Shown here: positions 7,044 through 16,407 of the stretch, in pieces | How the letters are laid out: every line of letters begins with the position of its first letter | How positions within the stretch are numbered: the stretch's first letter is position 1 | Source: Stenotrophomonas maltophilia D457 | Lineage (GTDB): Bacteria; Pseudomonadota; Gammaproteobacteria; Xanthomonadales; Xanthomonadaceae | Length of the DNA stretch: 64,000 bases | Assembly: GCF_000284595.1 (NCBI RefSeq) | Contig: NC_017671.1 | Location: 839,001 to 903,000, forward strand | Direction of reading: 5' to 3' | Notes under the pieces: generated by a model | Databases searched by the model: none | What the model saw: only the letters and a program-made list of their open reading frames with translations | Told to the model about the DNA's origin: nothing | Program-made: the position numbers and the translations under genes

Positions 7044-8783
7044 ATGTCCCAGGTAACGCAACCGCGTGTGCGTCGAGTGTGGGTGGTCCTTGGTGCGTCC
7101 GTTCTGTCATCGCTGCTGCTGGCCACGCCTGCGCTGGCCGGTGACGTCCAGCTCAGCGGCCTGCAGTCCGCGCCGACGCACCAGCGCTTCATCGTGAAGT
7201 ACCGCGACGGTAGTGCGCCGGTGGCCAACACCACCGCACTGGCCTCTTCGCTGAAGAGTGCCGCCGCCGGCCTGGCCAGCAGCCAGGGCCGTGCGCTGGG
7301 CCTGCAGCAGGTCCGCAAGCTGGCCGTCGGCCCGACCCTGGTCAGGACCGACCGCCCGCTTGACCAGGCTGAATCCGAGCTGCTGATGCGCAAGCTGGCC
7401 GCCGACCCGAACGTGGAATACGTCGAAGTCGACCAGATCATGCGTGCGACGCTGACCCCGAATGACACCCGCTTCAGCGAACAGTGGGGCTTTGGTACCT
7501 CCAACGCGTCGATCAACGTGCGGCCGGCCTGGGACAAGGCCACCGGCACCGGCGTGGTGGTGGCCGTGATCGATACCGGCATCACCAACCATCCCGATCT
7601 CAACGCCAACATCCTGCCCGGCTATGACTTCATCAGCGATGCCGCGATGGCGCGCGATGGCGGTGGCCGCGACAGCAACCCGAACGACGAGGGCGACTGG
7701 TATGGCGCCAACGAGTGCGGCTCGGGCATCCCGGCGTCCAACTCCAGCTGGCACGGCACCCACGTCGCCGGCACCGTGGCGGCGGTGACCAACAACAGCA
7801 CCGGCGTGGCCGGCACGGCGTTCAACGCCAAGGTCGTCCCGGTGCGCGTGCTCGGCAAGTGCGGCGGCTATACCTCCGACATCGCCGATGCGATCGTGTG
7901 GGCCTCCGGCGGCACCGTCAGTGGCGTGCCGGCCAATGCCAATCCGGCGGAAGTCATCAACATGTCGCTGGGCGGCGGCGGCACCTGCTCGGCCACCTAC
8001 CAGAACGCGATCAACGGCGCGGTCAGCCGCGGCACCACCGTGGTGGTCGCCGCCGGCAACAGCAACACCAACGTGTCCTCGTCGGTGCCGGCCAACTGCG
8101 CGAACGTGATCGCGGTGGCGGCCACGACCTCGGCCGGTGCGCGGGCCAGCTTCTCCAACTATGGTGCCGGCATCGACATTTCCGGCCCGGGCCAGAGCAT
8201 CCTGTCCACCCTCAACACCGGCACCACCACGCCGGGCAGCGCCAGCTACGCGTCCTACAACGGCACCTCGATGGCGGCGCCGCATGTGGCCGGTGTGGTG
8301 GCCCTGATGCAGTCGGTGGCGCCGAGCCCGCTGAGCCCGGCACAGGTCGAGAGCATCATCAAGAGCACCGCACGCCCGCTGCCGGGCGCCTGCTCGGGGG
8401 GCTGCGGCGCCGGCATCGTCGACGCCAACGCGGCCGTGGATGCGGCGATCAATGGCGGTGGCCCGAACCCGGGCGGCAACGTGCTGCAGAACAACGTGCC
8501 GGTGACCGGCCTGGGCGCCGCGACCGGTGCCGAGCTGAACTACACCGTCGCCGTTCCGGCCGGCAGCACCCAGCTGCGCGTGGCAATCAGTGGCGGCAGC
8601 GGTGATGCCGACCTGTACGTGCGCCAGGGCAGTGCCCCGACCGATACCACCTACACCTGCCGTCCGTACCTGAGCGGCAACAGCGAGACCTGCACCGTCA
8701 ACAGCCCTGCCGCCGGCACCTGGTATGTGCGGGTGAAGGCGTACAGCACCTTCTCGGGCCTGACCCTCAGCGCCCAGTACTGA
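7044..8783 (+). CDS. Secreted subtilisin-like serine protease (S8) with PPC domain
   Basis: A 579-residue preproenzyme. A signal peptide covers about residues 1-32 (LLLATPALAGD). An I9-type propeptide (about 45-135) contains FIVKYRD and ends near EYVEVDQIM. The S8 catalytic domain (about 150-470) has the triad D177 (VIDTGI), H237 (HGTHVAG) and S409 (GTSMAAPHVAG), with N339 as oxyanion residue. A bacterial pre-peptidase C-terminal (PPC) domain (about 490-579) has SGGSGDADLYV, which is usually removed after secretion. It resembles the StmPr group of secreted S. maltophilia proteases; which member it is cannot be decided here. The start at 7044 has AGAAAGGGA upstream and begins the signal peptide; an upstream in-frame ATG at 6984 lacks this. 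Confidence 0.93.
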   Translation: MSQVTQPRVRRVWVVLGASVLSSLLLATPALAGDVQLSGLQSAPTHQRFIVKYRDGSAPVANTTALASSLKSAAAGLASSQGRALGLQQVRKLAVGPTLVRTDRPLDQAESELLMRKLAADPNVEYVEVDQIMRATLTPNDTRFSEQWGFGTSNASINVRPAWDKATGTGVVVAVIDTGITNHPDLNANILPGYDFISDAAMARDGGGRDSNPNDEGDWYGANECGSGIPASNSSWHGTHVAGTVAAVTNNSTGVAGTAFNAKVVPVRVLGKCGGYTSDIADAIVWASGGTVSGVPANANPAEVINMSLGGGGTCSATYQNAINGAVSRGTTVVVAAGNSNTNVSSSVPANCANVIAVAATTSAGARASFSNYGAGIDISGPGQSILSTLNTGTTTPGSASYASYNGTSMAAPHVAGVVALMQSVAPSPLSPAQVESIIKSTARPLPGACSGGCGAGIVDANAAVDAAINGGGPNPGGNVLQNNVPVTGLGAATGAELNYTVAVPAGSTQLRVAISGGSGDADLYVRQGSAPTDTTYTCRPYLSGNSETCTVNSPAAGTWYVRVKAYSTFSGLTLSAQY

Positions 8784-8805
8784 GCCCAAGTCCCTCTCCA
8801 AGGGC

Positions 8806-8834
8806 ACGCCCTGGCTTCGGCCGGGGCGTTTTTG
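8806..8834 (+). terminator. Rho-independent terminator after S8 protease
   Basis: Stem ACGCCCTGGC / GCCGGGGCGT with a TTCG loop and one imperfect pair, followed by five Ts. It separates the protease from the converging asparaginase-like gene. Confidence 0.85.
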
Positions 8835-8871
8835 TCCGGGTGGGTGCCGACCTCGGCCGGCACGCTGTTCC

Positions 8872-9366
8872 TCAGACCGACTCGAAACGGTTAGCCGCCA
8901 CGTTCTTGCGCACGTGCTGCGGGTCGAAGATCCGCCCGTTCATCGCGATGTACACGCCGCTCGGCAGCGACTGCACCGCACCGATCGCACAACCGATGTT
9001 GAACTCCGCATCCGAGCCGCGGAAGCGTGCCGGGCTCAGCGCACCGGTCATCACGATGGTCTTGTCCGGGATCGTCGCCAGCACCTTGCCTGTCTGCACC
9101 ATCGAATCGGTGCCGTGGGTCACCAGCACGTGCCGGGTGGGCTGCGCGGCGATGGTGGCGCGGATCAGCTCGCGGTCTTCGTCGTTGATGTGCAGCGAAT
9201 CCTTGCGCAGGATCGGAATCACGTTGAAGCGGAACGTCACGCCCAGCTCGCGCAGGATCATGCCGATCTGCGGATCGCCGATCTGGTAGTCCGACTTGTC
9301 GTCGAAGTAGATCTTGTCGATCGTGCCACCGGTGGTGACGACCAGGAGCTCTTCCATCATGTGCAT
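8872..9366 (-). CDS. Short asparaginase-domain protein
   Basis: A 164-residue protein covering only the N-terminal domain of type I/II L-asparaginases. The two threonine motifs are present: TTGGTIDK (about residues 11-18) and LVTHGTDSMV (about 81-90), as is the following VMTGALSPARFRGSD. The C-terminal domain that completes dimer contacts in 330-residue asparaginases is absent, and there is no sign of an adjacent broken remainder, so this looks like a stable single-domain form and not a decayed gene. Activity is uncertain. ATGs at 9366, 9360 and 9357 are all possible starts. Confidence 0.75.
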   Translation of the reverse strand: MHMMEELLVVTTGGTIDKIYFDDKSDYQIGDPQIGMILRELGVTFRFNVIPILRKDSLHINDEDRELIRATIAAQPTRHVLVTHGTDSMVQTGKVLATIPDKTIVMTGALSPARFRGSDAEFNIGCAIGAVQSLPSGVYIAMNGRIFDPQHVRKNVAANRFESV

Positions 9367-9436
9367 GCGCGAAACCAGGACAGGGACTGCGGCGCGGGGC
9401 CAGGAATGCAGATGATAAGGCCCTGGGCGCGCAGCG

Positions 9437-9772
9437 TCAGCGCCGCTTGCCGAAGCGGGCGCGCAGGCCGGGCAGGCTGGCGCTGAAGATCACCAGCAGC
9501 GCCAGCGCGATCTCGATCAGCGCCAGCCAGCGCGTCTCCGGGTGGCTCCAGGCGCTCATCACGCCGTGGCTGAACCAGCCCAGCGCCAGCACCGAGGCCC
9601 AGAAGCCGGCCTTGCGCCAGCCCAGGCGCACGGCGATGGCCAGCGCCAGCGGTGGCGCGGTGAACACCAGCTGGGTGGCCAGCCAGTGCCTGTCATTGAT
9701 GAACCAGCCTGCGAACAGCGCGGCCAGCCCCATCAGGGCCAACAGCAGGACCGTGCGCGGCGCGCGGTTCAT
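9437..9772 (-). CDS. DUF2069 domain membrane protein
   Basis: A 111-residue protein with four hydrophobic helices (VLLLALMGLAALFAGWFI, LVFTAPPLALAIAV, ASVLALGWFSHGVM, ALIEIALALLVIFSAS) and a basic C-terminus. It matches the small membrane family DUF2069. The function is unknown. Its ATG overlaps the wrbA stop (ATGA), so it is co-translated with WrbA, a gene pairing that is common in gammaproteobacteria. Confidence 0.82.
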   Translation of the reverse strand: MNRAPRTVLLLALMGLAALFAGWFINDRHWLATQLVFTAPPLALAIAVRLGWRKAGFWASVLALGWFSHGVMSAWSHPETRWLALIEIALALLVIFSASLPGLRARFGKRR

Positions 9773-10362
9773 CGGGCCAACCGCTGCGCGATGTCGGCCA
9801 CCCGGCGCCCCAGCGCGCGCGCCAGCACCGCTTCGTCGTCGGTCGGCTGCGGATCGTCGGCGGCACCGGCCACGTGGCTGGCGCCATAGGGCGTGCCGCC
9901 ACTGGTGGTGTGGCTCAGCGCCGGTTCGGTGAACGGGATGCCGACGATCACGCAGCCGTGGTGCAGCAGTGGCACCTGCATCGACAGCAGGGTCGATTCC
10001 TGGCCGCCGTGCATCGAGGCGGTGGACGTGAACACGCCGGCCGGCTTGCCGGACAGGGTGCCATTGACCCATTCGGCGCCCAGCCCATCCAGGAAGTGCT
10101 TGACCGGCGCGGCCATGTTGCCGAAGCGGGTGGGGCTGCCGAGCAGCAGGCCCTGGCAGTCGACCAGGTCCTGCACGCTCACGTAGGGGGCGCCATCGTC
10201 GGGTACCGGTGGCTGCGCGGTCTGGGTCACGGCGGCCACCGGCGGCACCGTGCGCAGGCGCGCGGTCATGCCCGGCACTTCGCCGATGCCCCGCGCGATC
10301 TGGCGCGCCAGCCGTGCCACCGAACCGCCCCGGCTGTAGTACAGCACCAGAATCTCGCCCAT
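9769..10362 (-). CDS. wrbA: NAD(P)H:quinone oxidoreductase, WrbA type
   Basis: A 197-residue flavodoxin-like FMN enzyme that reduces quinones by two electrons. The FMN phosphate loop is YYSRGGSVARLA (about residues 8-19). LLGSPTRFGNMAAP and FTSTASMHGGQESTLLSM are the isoalloxazine-binding segments typical of WrbA. The start ATG at 10362 follows a GAGGAGA site; an in-frame ATG at 10437 would add 25 residues not found in the family and overlap the divergent gene. It is in an operon with the DUF2069 gene. Confidence 0.92.
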   Translation of the reverse strand: MGEILVLYYSRGGSVARLARQIARGIGEVPGMTARLRTVPPVAAVTQTAQPPVPDDGAPYVSVQDLVDCQGLLLGSPTRFGNMAAPVKHFLDGLGAEWVNGTLSGKPAGVFTSTASMHGGQESTLLSMQVPLLHHGCVIVGIPFTEPALSHTTSGGTPYGASHVAGAADDPQPTDDEAVLARALGRRVADIAQRLAR

Positions 10363-10439
10363 CGTGCCCGCTTCTCCTCGTCGTGTGGCTACCAGTATGG
10401 CTATCCTGCCAGCATTCCGCATCGGGTACCCTTCCACCG

Positions 10440-11714
10440 ATGGAACCTTTGGATACGCTCAACCTGTGGATGGAGCGCGCGCGGGATCGCGCACGGGCCA
10501 TCAGTTTCGGCCGCTTCCTGTGGCATCGCTTCCTCGACGACCGCCTGTTCCAGGCAGCGGCGGCGCTGGCCTACACCACGGTGTTCGCGCTGGTACCGCT
10601 GGCGATCGTGGTATTCGGTGTGCTGTCGGCCTTCCCCGTCTTCGACCGCTGGAGCGATCAGCTCAGCGACTACGTATTCTCCAACTTCGTGCCCTCCGCG
10701 GCGCGTGCGGCCGAGGGCTACCTGCGGCAGTTCTCGGCCAGTGCCGGCCAGCTGACGGCGGCCGGCTTCATCGCACTGGTGGCCTCACTGCTGATCACGC
10801 TCAACAGTGTGGAAGAGACCTTCAACCAGATCTGGCGGGTCGGCTCGACCCGGCCCAAGCTGACCCGCTTCCTGGTCTACTGGACCGTGCTGACCTTGGG
10901 CGCGATGCTCGCCGCCGCATCGCTTGCGGTATCGGCGCGGGTGTTCGCGATGCCGTTGTTCGGTACCCAGGAGGGCCGTTGGTTGGCCGAGCTGGCGCTG
11001 CGGCTGGCGCCGATCCTGATCGAGTTCGTCTGCATCACGCTGATGTTCCGGGTGGTGCCGCACCACACGGTGAAATGGCGGCATGCCGTGCCCGGCGCGA
11101 TCCTGGCGGCGGTCATCCTGGAACTGGTGAAGTGGGGCATCGGTGCCTATCTGGGCAGCTTCCAGTCCTACCAGAAACTGTATGGCACGGTGGCGTTCGT
11201 GCCGATCCTGCTGCTGTGGATCTACCTGTGCTGGGTGGCGGTGCTGCTGGGGGCGTCGCTGGCTTCTTCGATGGCCGCCTTCCGCTACCAGCCGGTGGAA
11301 CTGCGCCTGCCGCAGGGGTATGAGTTCTATGGACTGCTGCGCCTGCTTGGCCGCTTCCAGCATGCACGGGCCAAGGGCAAGGGCCTGGCCGATGACGAGA
11401 TCCTGCGGCTGGAGCCGATGCTGACCGATTCACTGCTGCAGGACCTGATCTGCAACCTGCAGGAGATCGACCTGCTGCGCCGCGACGAGCGGGGCGAGTG
11501 GCTGCTGTCGCGTGACCTGGACCAGGTCAGCCTGGCCGATCTGTACGAGTGTACCCAGCTGCGCATCCCGGTGGCCGAGCAGCACCTGCCGTACCGTGAT
11601 GACAGCCTGGGCCGTGCCGCACTGGCGGCGCTGGACGATCTGCGGCTGCCCCTGCGCGAACGCCTGAAGCGCAAGGTCAGTGATATCTATACCGACTCTG
11701 GAGACATGCCATGA
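10440..11714 (+). CDS. YihY/BrkB family membrane protein
   Basis: A 424-residue protein of the YihY/virulence factor BrkB family. The N-terminal 280 residues carry about six membrane helices with family segments LAYTTVFALVPLAIVVFGVLSAFP, EETFNQIW, and YGTVAFVPILLLWIYLCW. The C-terminal 140 residues are soluble, with a winged-helix-like charged region. It was once annotated as a ribonuclease, but that is not supported; the role is unknown. The ATG at 10440 lies 77 bases from the divergent wrbA start. The stop overlaps the next gene (ATGA), so the thioredoxin-like lipoprotein is coupled to it. Confidence 0.9.
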   Translation: MEPLDTLNLWMERARDRARAISFGRFLWHRFLDDRLFQAAAALAYTTVFALVPLAIVVFGVLSAFPVFDRWSDQLSDYVFSNFVPSAARAAEGYLRQFSASAGQLTAAGFIALVASLLITLNSVEETFNQIWRVGSTRPKLTRFLVYWTVLTLGAMLAAASLAVSARVFAMPLFGTQEGRWLAELALRLAPILIEFVCITLMFRVVPHHTVKWRHAVPGAILAAVILELVKWGIGAYLGSFQSYQKLYGTVAFVPILLLWIYLCWVAVLLGASLASSMAAFRYQPVELRLPQGYEFYGLLRLLGRFQHARAKGKGLADDEILRLEPMLTDSLLQDLICNLQEIDLLRRDERGEWLLSRDLDQVSLADLYECTQLRIPVAEQHLPYRDDSLGRAALAALDDLRLPLRERLKRKVSDIYTDSGDMP

Positions 11715-12286
11715 CCCGCAAGACGCCGTTGCCGCTGCTGCTCCCGTTGACCCTGCTGCTGGCCCTGGCGGCCTGCAAGCCGGCCCAGGAGCCGACACCG
11801 GCCAGCAGCCAGCCGCCGGCACAGGCGCCGACGCCGACCACTCCGGCACCGGTCGATGAAACCCCGGCCGAGCGCACCACTGCCGAATTCCCGACCTTGA
11901 AGATGAAGGCGGTGGATGGCAGCGACTACGATCTGGCCGCGCATCGTGGCAAGTGGGTGGTGGTGAACTTCTGGGCGACCTGGTGCGCCCCGTGCCGCAA
12001 GGAGATGCCCGAGCTGTCGGCGCTGCATGCGATGCGCAGCAACATCGAGGTGGTCGGCCTGGCCTACGAGGACATCGAAGTGCCGGAAATGCAGTCGTTC
12101 CTGACCAAGCATCCGGTGACCTATCCGATCGTGATCGTGGACCCGTTCGATCCGCCGGCCGACTTCGCCACGCCGCGAGGCCTACCGTTGACGCATCTGC
12201 TGGATCCGCAGGGCAAGCTGGCCCACACTTTCCTTGGCCCGGTGACCGCCGCCGACATCGAAAAGCAGATCGCGGCCGCCAAGTAG
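11711..12286 (+). CDS. Thioredoxin-like (TlpA family) lipoprotein
   Basis: A 191-residue protein. A lipoprotein signal ends LALAAC with the lipidated cysteine at C22. A proline/threonine-rich linker covers about 24-58, and a TlpA/ResA-type thioredoxin fold follows, with the redox motif WCAPC at C92 and C95. It would act in the periplasm, anchored to a membrane, in disulfide reduction or isomerisation, perhaps for cytochrome c maturation. Its partner is not evident. The start overlaps the YihY stop by 4 bases. Confidence 0.9.
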   Translation: MTRKTPLPLLLPLTLLLALAACKPAQEPTPASSQPPAQAPTPTTPAPVDETPAERTTAEFPTLKMKAVDGSDYDLAAHRGKWVVVNFWATWCAPCRKEMPELSALHAMRSNIEVVGLAYEDIEVPEMQSFLTKHPVTYPIVIVDPFDPPADFATPRGLPLTHLLDPQGKLAHTFLGPVTAADIEKQIAAAK

Positions 12287-12488
12287 TGGGTGGGTCGGCA
12301 GGGCCTGCGGCCCTGCACCTCGGTACGCGCCATCGCATGCGCGCTGCCGCTCCCACGCTTCGCTGCGCGAACCGCGGGCCCCACTTACCAACACCCAAAC
12401 CCCCGCCGCTTCGCGGCCGCCCCCTGGCTCAGGGGGGGCTCTGCCCCAGACACGATCCGACGCCCGCCAGGCCAATGGGATTGCCGAT

Positions 12489-12529
12489 GGGGTCAGATCC
12501 GCTTTCCGCAGGAAAACGGATCTGACCCC
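12489..12529. repeat. GGGGTCAGATCC-type palindrome
   Basis: Arms 12489-12507 and 12511-12529 pair over 19 bases with one mismatch and a GCA loop. The inner part differs from the ilvE copy (GATCCG instead of GATCCC), so the copies have diverged while keeping pairing nearly intact. Confidence 0.85.
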
Positions 12530-12554
12530 GGTTCCATTTCGATATCTGACAGAT

Positions 12555-12579
12555 GTGTCGACCAAGGTCGACACCTACC
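12555..12579. repeat. GTAG-edged hairpin (SMAG-like)
   Basis: GTGTCGACC and GGTCGACAC pair around a two-base loop and are followed by CTACC (GTAG on the minus strand). Confidence 0.7.
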
Positions 12580-12602
12580 AACAGCCGCAGGGATCTGTCA
12601 GA

Positions 12603-12706
12603 GGCGGGGCGGTGTGGGTGGGCAGGACCGTTGGCGCCATGGATGGCGCCATCGAGCCCCCAGGGACGGGTTTACGGCGTGTCCTGCCCACCCACACCGC
12701 CCCGCC
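12603..12706. repeat. Long inverted repeat, 26-bp perfect arms
   Basis: Arms 12603-12628 and 12681-12706 are perfectly complementary (starting GGCGGGGCGGTGTGGG). The 52-base middle contains a second short inverted repeat (TGGCGCCAT...ATGGCGCCA). This is a miniature, non-coding palindromic element with no transposase gene. Confidence 0.85.
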
Positions 12707-12783
12707 ATCCCGCGGATGCCCGCTGTTGCCGTTGCCGTTGCTGTTGCGTTGAGCAGGTGCAGGGTGCAACCCTGCCGCCCCCC

Positions 12784-13566
12784 TTATCCCTCGACCGGGA
12801 AGTCCTCGATCGGCTTCAGCACATCGTAGTGCTCGCGATGCAGCTTGCCCTTTAGCTTCGGCAGCTCCGGCAACGGCGCATCCACCCGTGTGTCCGGCAA
12901 CCGGTCCAGCAGGTTGCGCACCAGGGTCAGTCGCCCCAGCCGCTGGTCGTTGAAATCCACCAGCGTCCACGGCGCCGCCTCGCGATGCGTCGCGCGCAGC
13001 ATCGCCTCGCGGGCTTCAGTATAGGCGCTGTACTTGCTGCGCGATTTCAGGTCGACCGGGGACAGCTTCCAGCCCTTCAGCGGATCGAGGTGGCGTTCGG
13101 CGAAGCGCTTCTCCTGCTGCTCCTGGTCCACGCACAGCCAGTACTTGAACAGCAGGATGCCGTCATCCACCAGCAGCTGCTCGAACACCGGTGCCTGGCG
13201 CAGAAACTGCTGGTACTCGGTTTCGCTGCAATAGCCCATCACCCGCTCGACGCCTGCGCGGTTGTACCAGCTGCGGTCCATCAGCACGATCTCGCCGGCG
13301 GCGGGAAGATGCGAGGCATAGCGCTGGAAATACCACTGCGTGGCTTCGCGGTCGGTAGGCTTGGGCAGTGCTACCACCCGGCATTGGCGTGGATTGAGAT
13401 GCTGGCTGATGGCCTGGATCGCGCCGCCCTTGCCTGCCGTATCCCGTCCCTCGAACAGCACCAGCAGGCGTTGCCCGCTGAGCTGCACCCAGCGCGCCAT
13501 CGCGGTCAGTTCCAGCTGCAGCGGCAGCAGCAGTTCGTCGTAGTCCTTGCGCTTGTGCTTGGCCAT
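12784..13566 (-). CDS. ppk2: Polyphosphate kinase 2 family protein
   Basis: A 260-residue PPK2 enzyme, which moves phosphate between polyphosphate and nucleotides. Walker A is GRDTAGKGG at residues 40-48 and Walker B is LMDRSWYNRAGVERV (D97). The lid/arginine segment is PTDREATQWYFQRY (70-83). The length fits single-domain class I PPK2. The start ATG at 13566 opens the conserved MAKHKRKDYDELL; the frame continues upstream to 13815 but that part overlaps the glycosyltransferase gene. It is the last gene of a minus-strand run hemA-prfA-GT41-ppk2. Confidence 0.92.
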   Translation of the reverse strand: MAKHKRKDYDELLLPLQLELTAMARWVQLSGQRLLVLFEGRDTAGKGGAIQAISQHLNPRQCRVVALPKPTDREATQWYFQRYASHLPAAGEIVLMDRSWYNRAGVERVMGYCSETEYQQFLRQAPVFEQLLVDDGILLFKYWLCVDQEQQEKRFAERHLDPLKGWKLSPVDLKSRSKYSAYTEAREAMLRATHREAAPWTLVDFNDQRLGRLTLVRNLLDRLPDTRVDAPLPELPKLKGKLHREHYDVLKPIEDFPVEG

Positions 13567-13612
13567 CGTCACACCACGCGGGGAGGAAGCCCGAGCGTAA
13601 CGCAGGGGTCGC

Positions 13613-15319
13613 TCAGGTGTTGTCGACGCCCTGCCAGCCGTGTTCACCGGCAAGCCGCTGCAGCAGGGCCGACAGGTCGCGGGCAAACCCGGCCATGTCG
13701 AACAGGCCACTGCGTTCGCGCGCCTGCGCCAGCTCGGCGCGAAGCGAGGCCAGTGCTGCGGGGTCATTGCCCAGTGCGCTGGCGGTGGCGATGAACGCCG
13801 CATCATCGGCGACATTCATCCGGGCCAGCCCCAGATGGTGGTTGAGGCTGCCGGCCACGCGCGCGGCGAAGGTGTCACCCGGGCAGGTCAGCACCGGGCA
13901 GCCGGCCCACAGTGCATCGGAGGCGGTGGTGTGCGCGTTGTACGGATGCGTGTCGAGGAACAGGTCGGCCAGTGGGTAGCGGGCCAGGTACCGCGGATGC
14001 GGCAGCTTGGCCATGAACACCAGCCGCGCCGGGTCCAGGCCGGCAGCCTGCGCGGCGGTGCGCAGGCGGGCGTCGGCCTGGCCGGGGCCGGACAGCAGCC
14101 ACAGCAAGCTGCCGGGCACCGCCTGCAGAACCGCGAAGGCGCGGCCCATGCTGCGCGGGTTGAGCTTGTAGCTGTTGTTGAAGCAGCAGAACACCACGCC
14201 GTGCTCGGGCAGCCCGCACTCGGCGCGGGACGGCGACGGCTCCAGCGTGCGGGTGTTGTCCGAGGGCTGGAAGGCCCGCGGAAGGCGCAGGACGCGTTCG
14301 CTGAAGTGCGGTTCCAGGGCTGCCGGCAGTACGAATTCGTCGGCGACCACGGCGTCCAGCCATCGCGCGCCCGAGGTGCCGGGGTAGGCCAGCCAGTTCA
14401 GCTGCAGCGGGGCCGGGCGCATCGCCAGCACTTCGGGCGTGCCGCCGCCGCCCCAGCCGCGCAGGTCGAACAGCAGGTCGATGCCCTGTGCGCGGATGCG
14501 GGCCGCGATGTCGGCATGCCGCAGTGCGGCCACCTCATGCAGCCGGGTCGCGGACTGCAGGCGTTCGCGGATGCCGCTGCCATCGGCGCGGTTCAGCGCG
14601 AACAGGTGCAGCTGCAACGCCGGGTCATGACGCAGGTGTTCGAGCAGGGCCACGGTCAGCAGCCCGGTGGGATGGGCGCCGAAGCCATTGGAAAGGAAGC
14701 CGACGCGCAACGGGCCGCGCGCGCGTACCGTCACTGCCGGCAAGGGCCGGACCGAGGCGGCGATCAGTGCGGCGCGCGCACGTGCACAGGCCAACTGCTC
14801 GCCCGCGCTGGCGTCTTCGCTGAGGAAGGCGAAGGGTTCCACCGCACCGTGGCCGGCGGCGAGCGCGGCGCGTACCTGCGCAGCCAGCGTGTCCACGTCC
14901 TGCCAGTCGCACAGGCGGCGCTGCCATGCCAGGCGCTGCGCGGCGATGTAGGGTTCATCCGGCATCAGCGCATGCGCGCGGCGATAGGCCGCTGCTGCGC
15001 CTTCGGCATCGTCGGCGTCTTCCAGCGCATGGCCCAGCCACAGCGCGATGCCCGGGTGCTGCGGGGCCAATGCCGAGGCCTGGCCAAGCAGCTTCGCCGC
15101 GTCGGCGTGCGCGCCGGCCATCCAGGCCACGCGGCCCAGGCGCGCCAGGGCCTCGGGGTGGTTCGGGCGCAGCTGCAGCGCGCGTCGTGCCGCCTGCTCG
15201 CCGGCGGCGATGTCGCCGGCTTCCAGTTCCAGGTCGGCCAGCATCACCCAGGCGACGAAATCGCCAGGCTGGCGTGCGATCGCCTGCTGCAGGTGCTGTC
15301 GCTGCTGCCAGGCCGACAT
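13613..15319 (-). CDS. TPR-containing O-GlcNAc transferase-like glycosyltransferase (GT41/SPINDLY family)
   Basis: A 568-residue protein. Tetratricopeptide-like helices cover about residues 1-125. The GT41 catalytic region (about 200-560) has VGFLSNGFGAHPTG with H216, DLLFDLRGWGGGGTPEVLAMRPAPLQLNWLAYPGTSG split over about 280-317, FCCFNNSYKLNPRS with K385, and LFLDTHPYNAHTTASDALWAGCPV. H216 and K385 line up, as I recall, with H218 and K388 of the structurally studied Xanthomonas OGT homologue. It would transfer a sugar from a UDP-sugar to a protein or other acceptor; the bacterial acceptor is unknown. The start is 5 bases after the prfA stop. Confidence 0.87.
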   Translation of the reverse strand: MSAWQQRQHLQQAIARQPGDFVAWVMLADLELEAGDIAAGEQAARRALQLRPNHPEALARLGRVAWMAGAHADAAKLLGQASALAPQHPGIALWLGHALEDADDAEGAAAAYRRAHALMPDEPYIAAQRLAWQRRLCDWQDVDTLAAQVRAALAAGHGAVEPFAFLSEDASAGEQLACARARAALIAASVRPLPAVTVRARGPLRVGFLSNGFGAHPTGLLTVALLEHLRHDPALQLHLFALNRADGSGIRERLQSATRLHEVAALRHADIAARIRAQGIDLLFDLRGWGGGGTPEVLAMRPAPLQLNWLAYPGTSGARWLDAVVADEFVLPAALEPHFSERVLRLPRAFQPSDNTRTLEPSPSRAECGLPEHGVVFCCFNNSYKLNPRSMGRAFAVLQAVPGSLLWLLSGPGQADARLRTAAQAAGLDPARLVFMAKLPHPRYLARYPLADLFLDTHPYNAHTTASDALWAGCPVLTCPGDTFAARVAGSLNHHLGLARMNVADDAAFIATASALGNDPAALASLRAELAQARERSGLFDMAGFARDLSALLQRLAGEHGWQGVDNT

Positions 15320-15324
15320 CGTGC

Positions 15325-16384
<1,060 letters not shown>

Positions 16385-16407
<23 letters not shown>

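Larger units (their letters stand above)
12287..12783. other. Repeat-rich intergenic region
   Basis: A 497-base spacer between convergent genes without a credible ORF. It contains a hairpin GCAGGGC/GCCCTGC at 12298-12316, the palindrome at 12489-12529, a GTAG hairpin at 12555-12579 and a long 26-bp inverted repeat at 12603-12706. It appears to be a landing zone for several unrelated repeat families. Confidence 0.7.
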
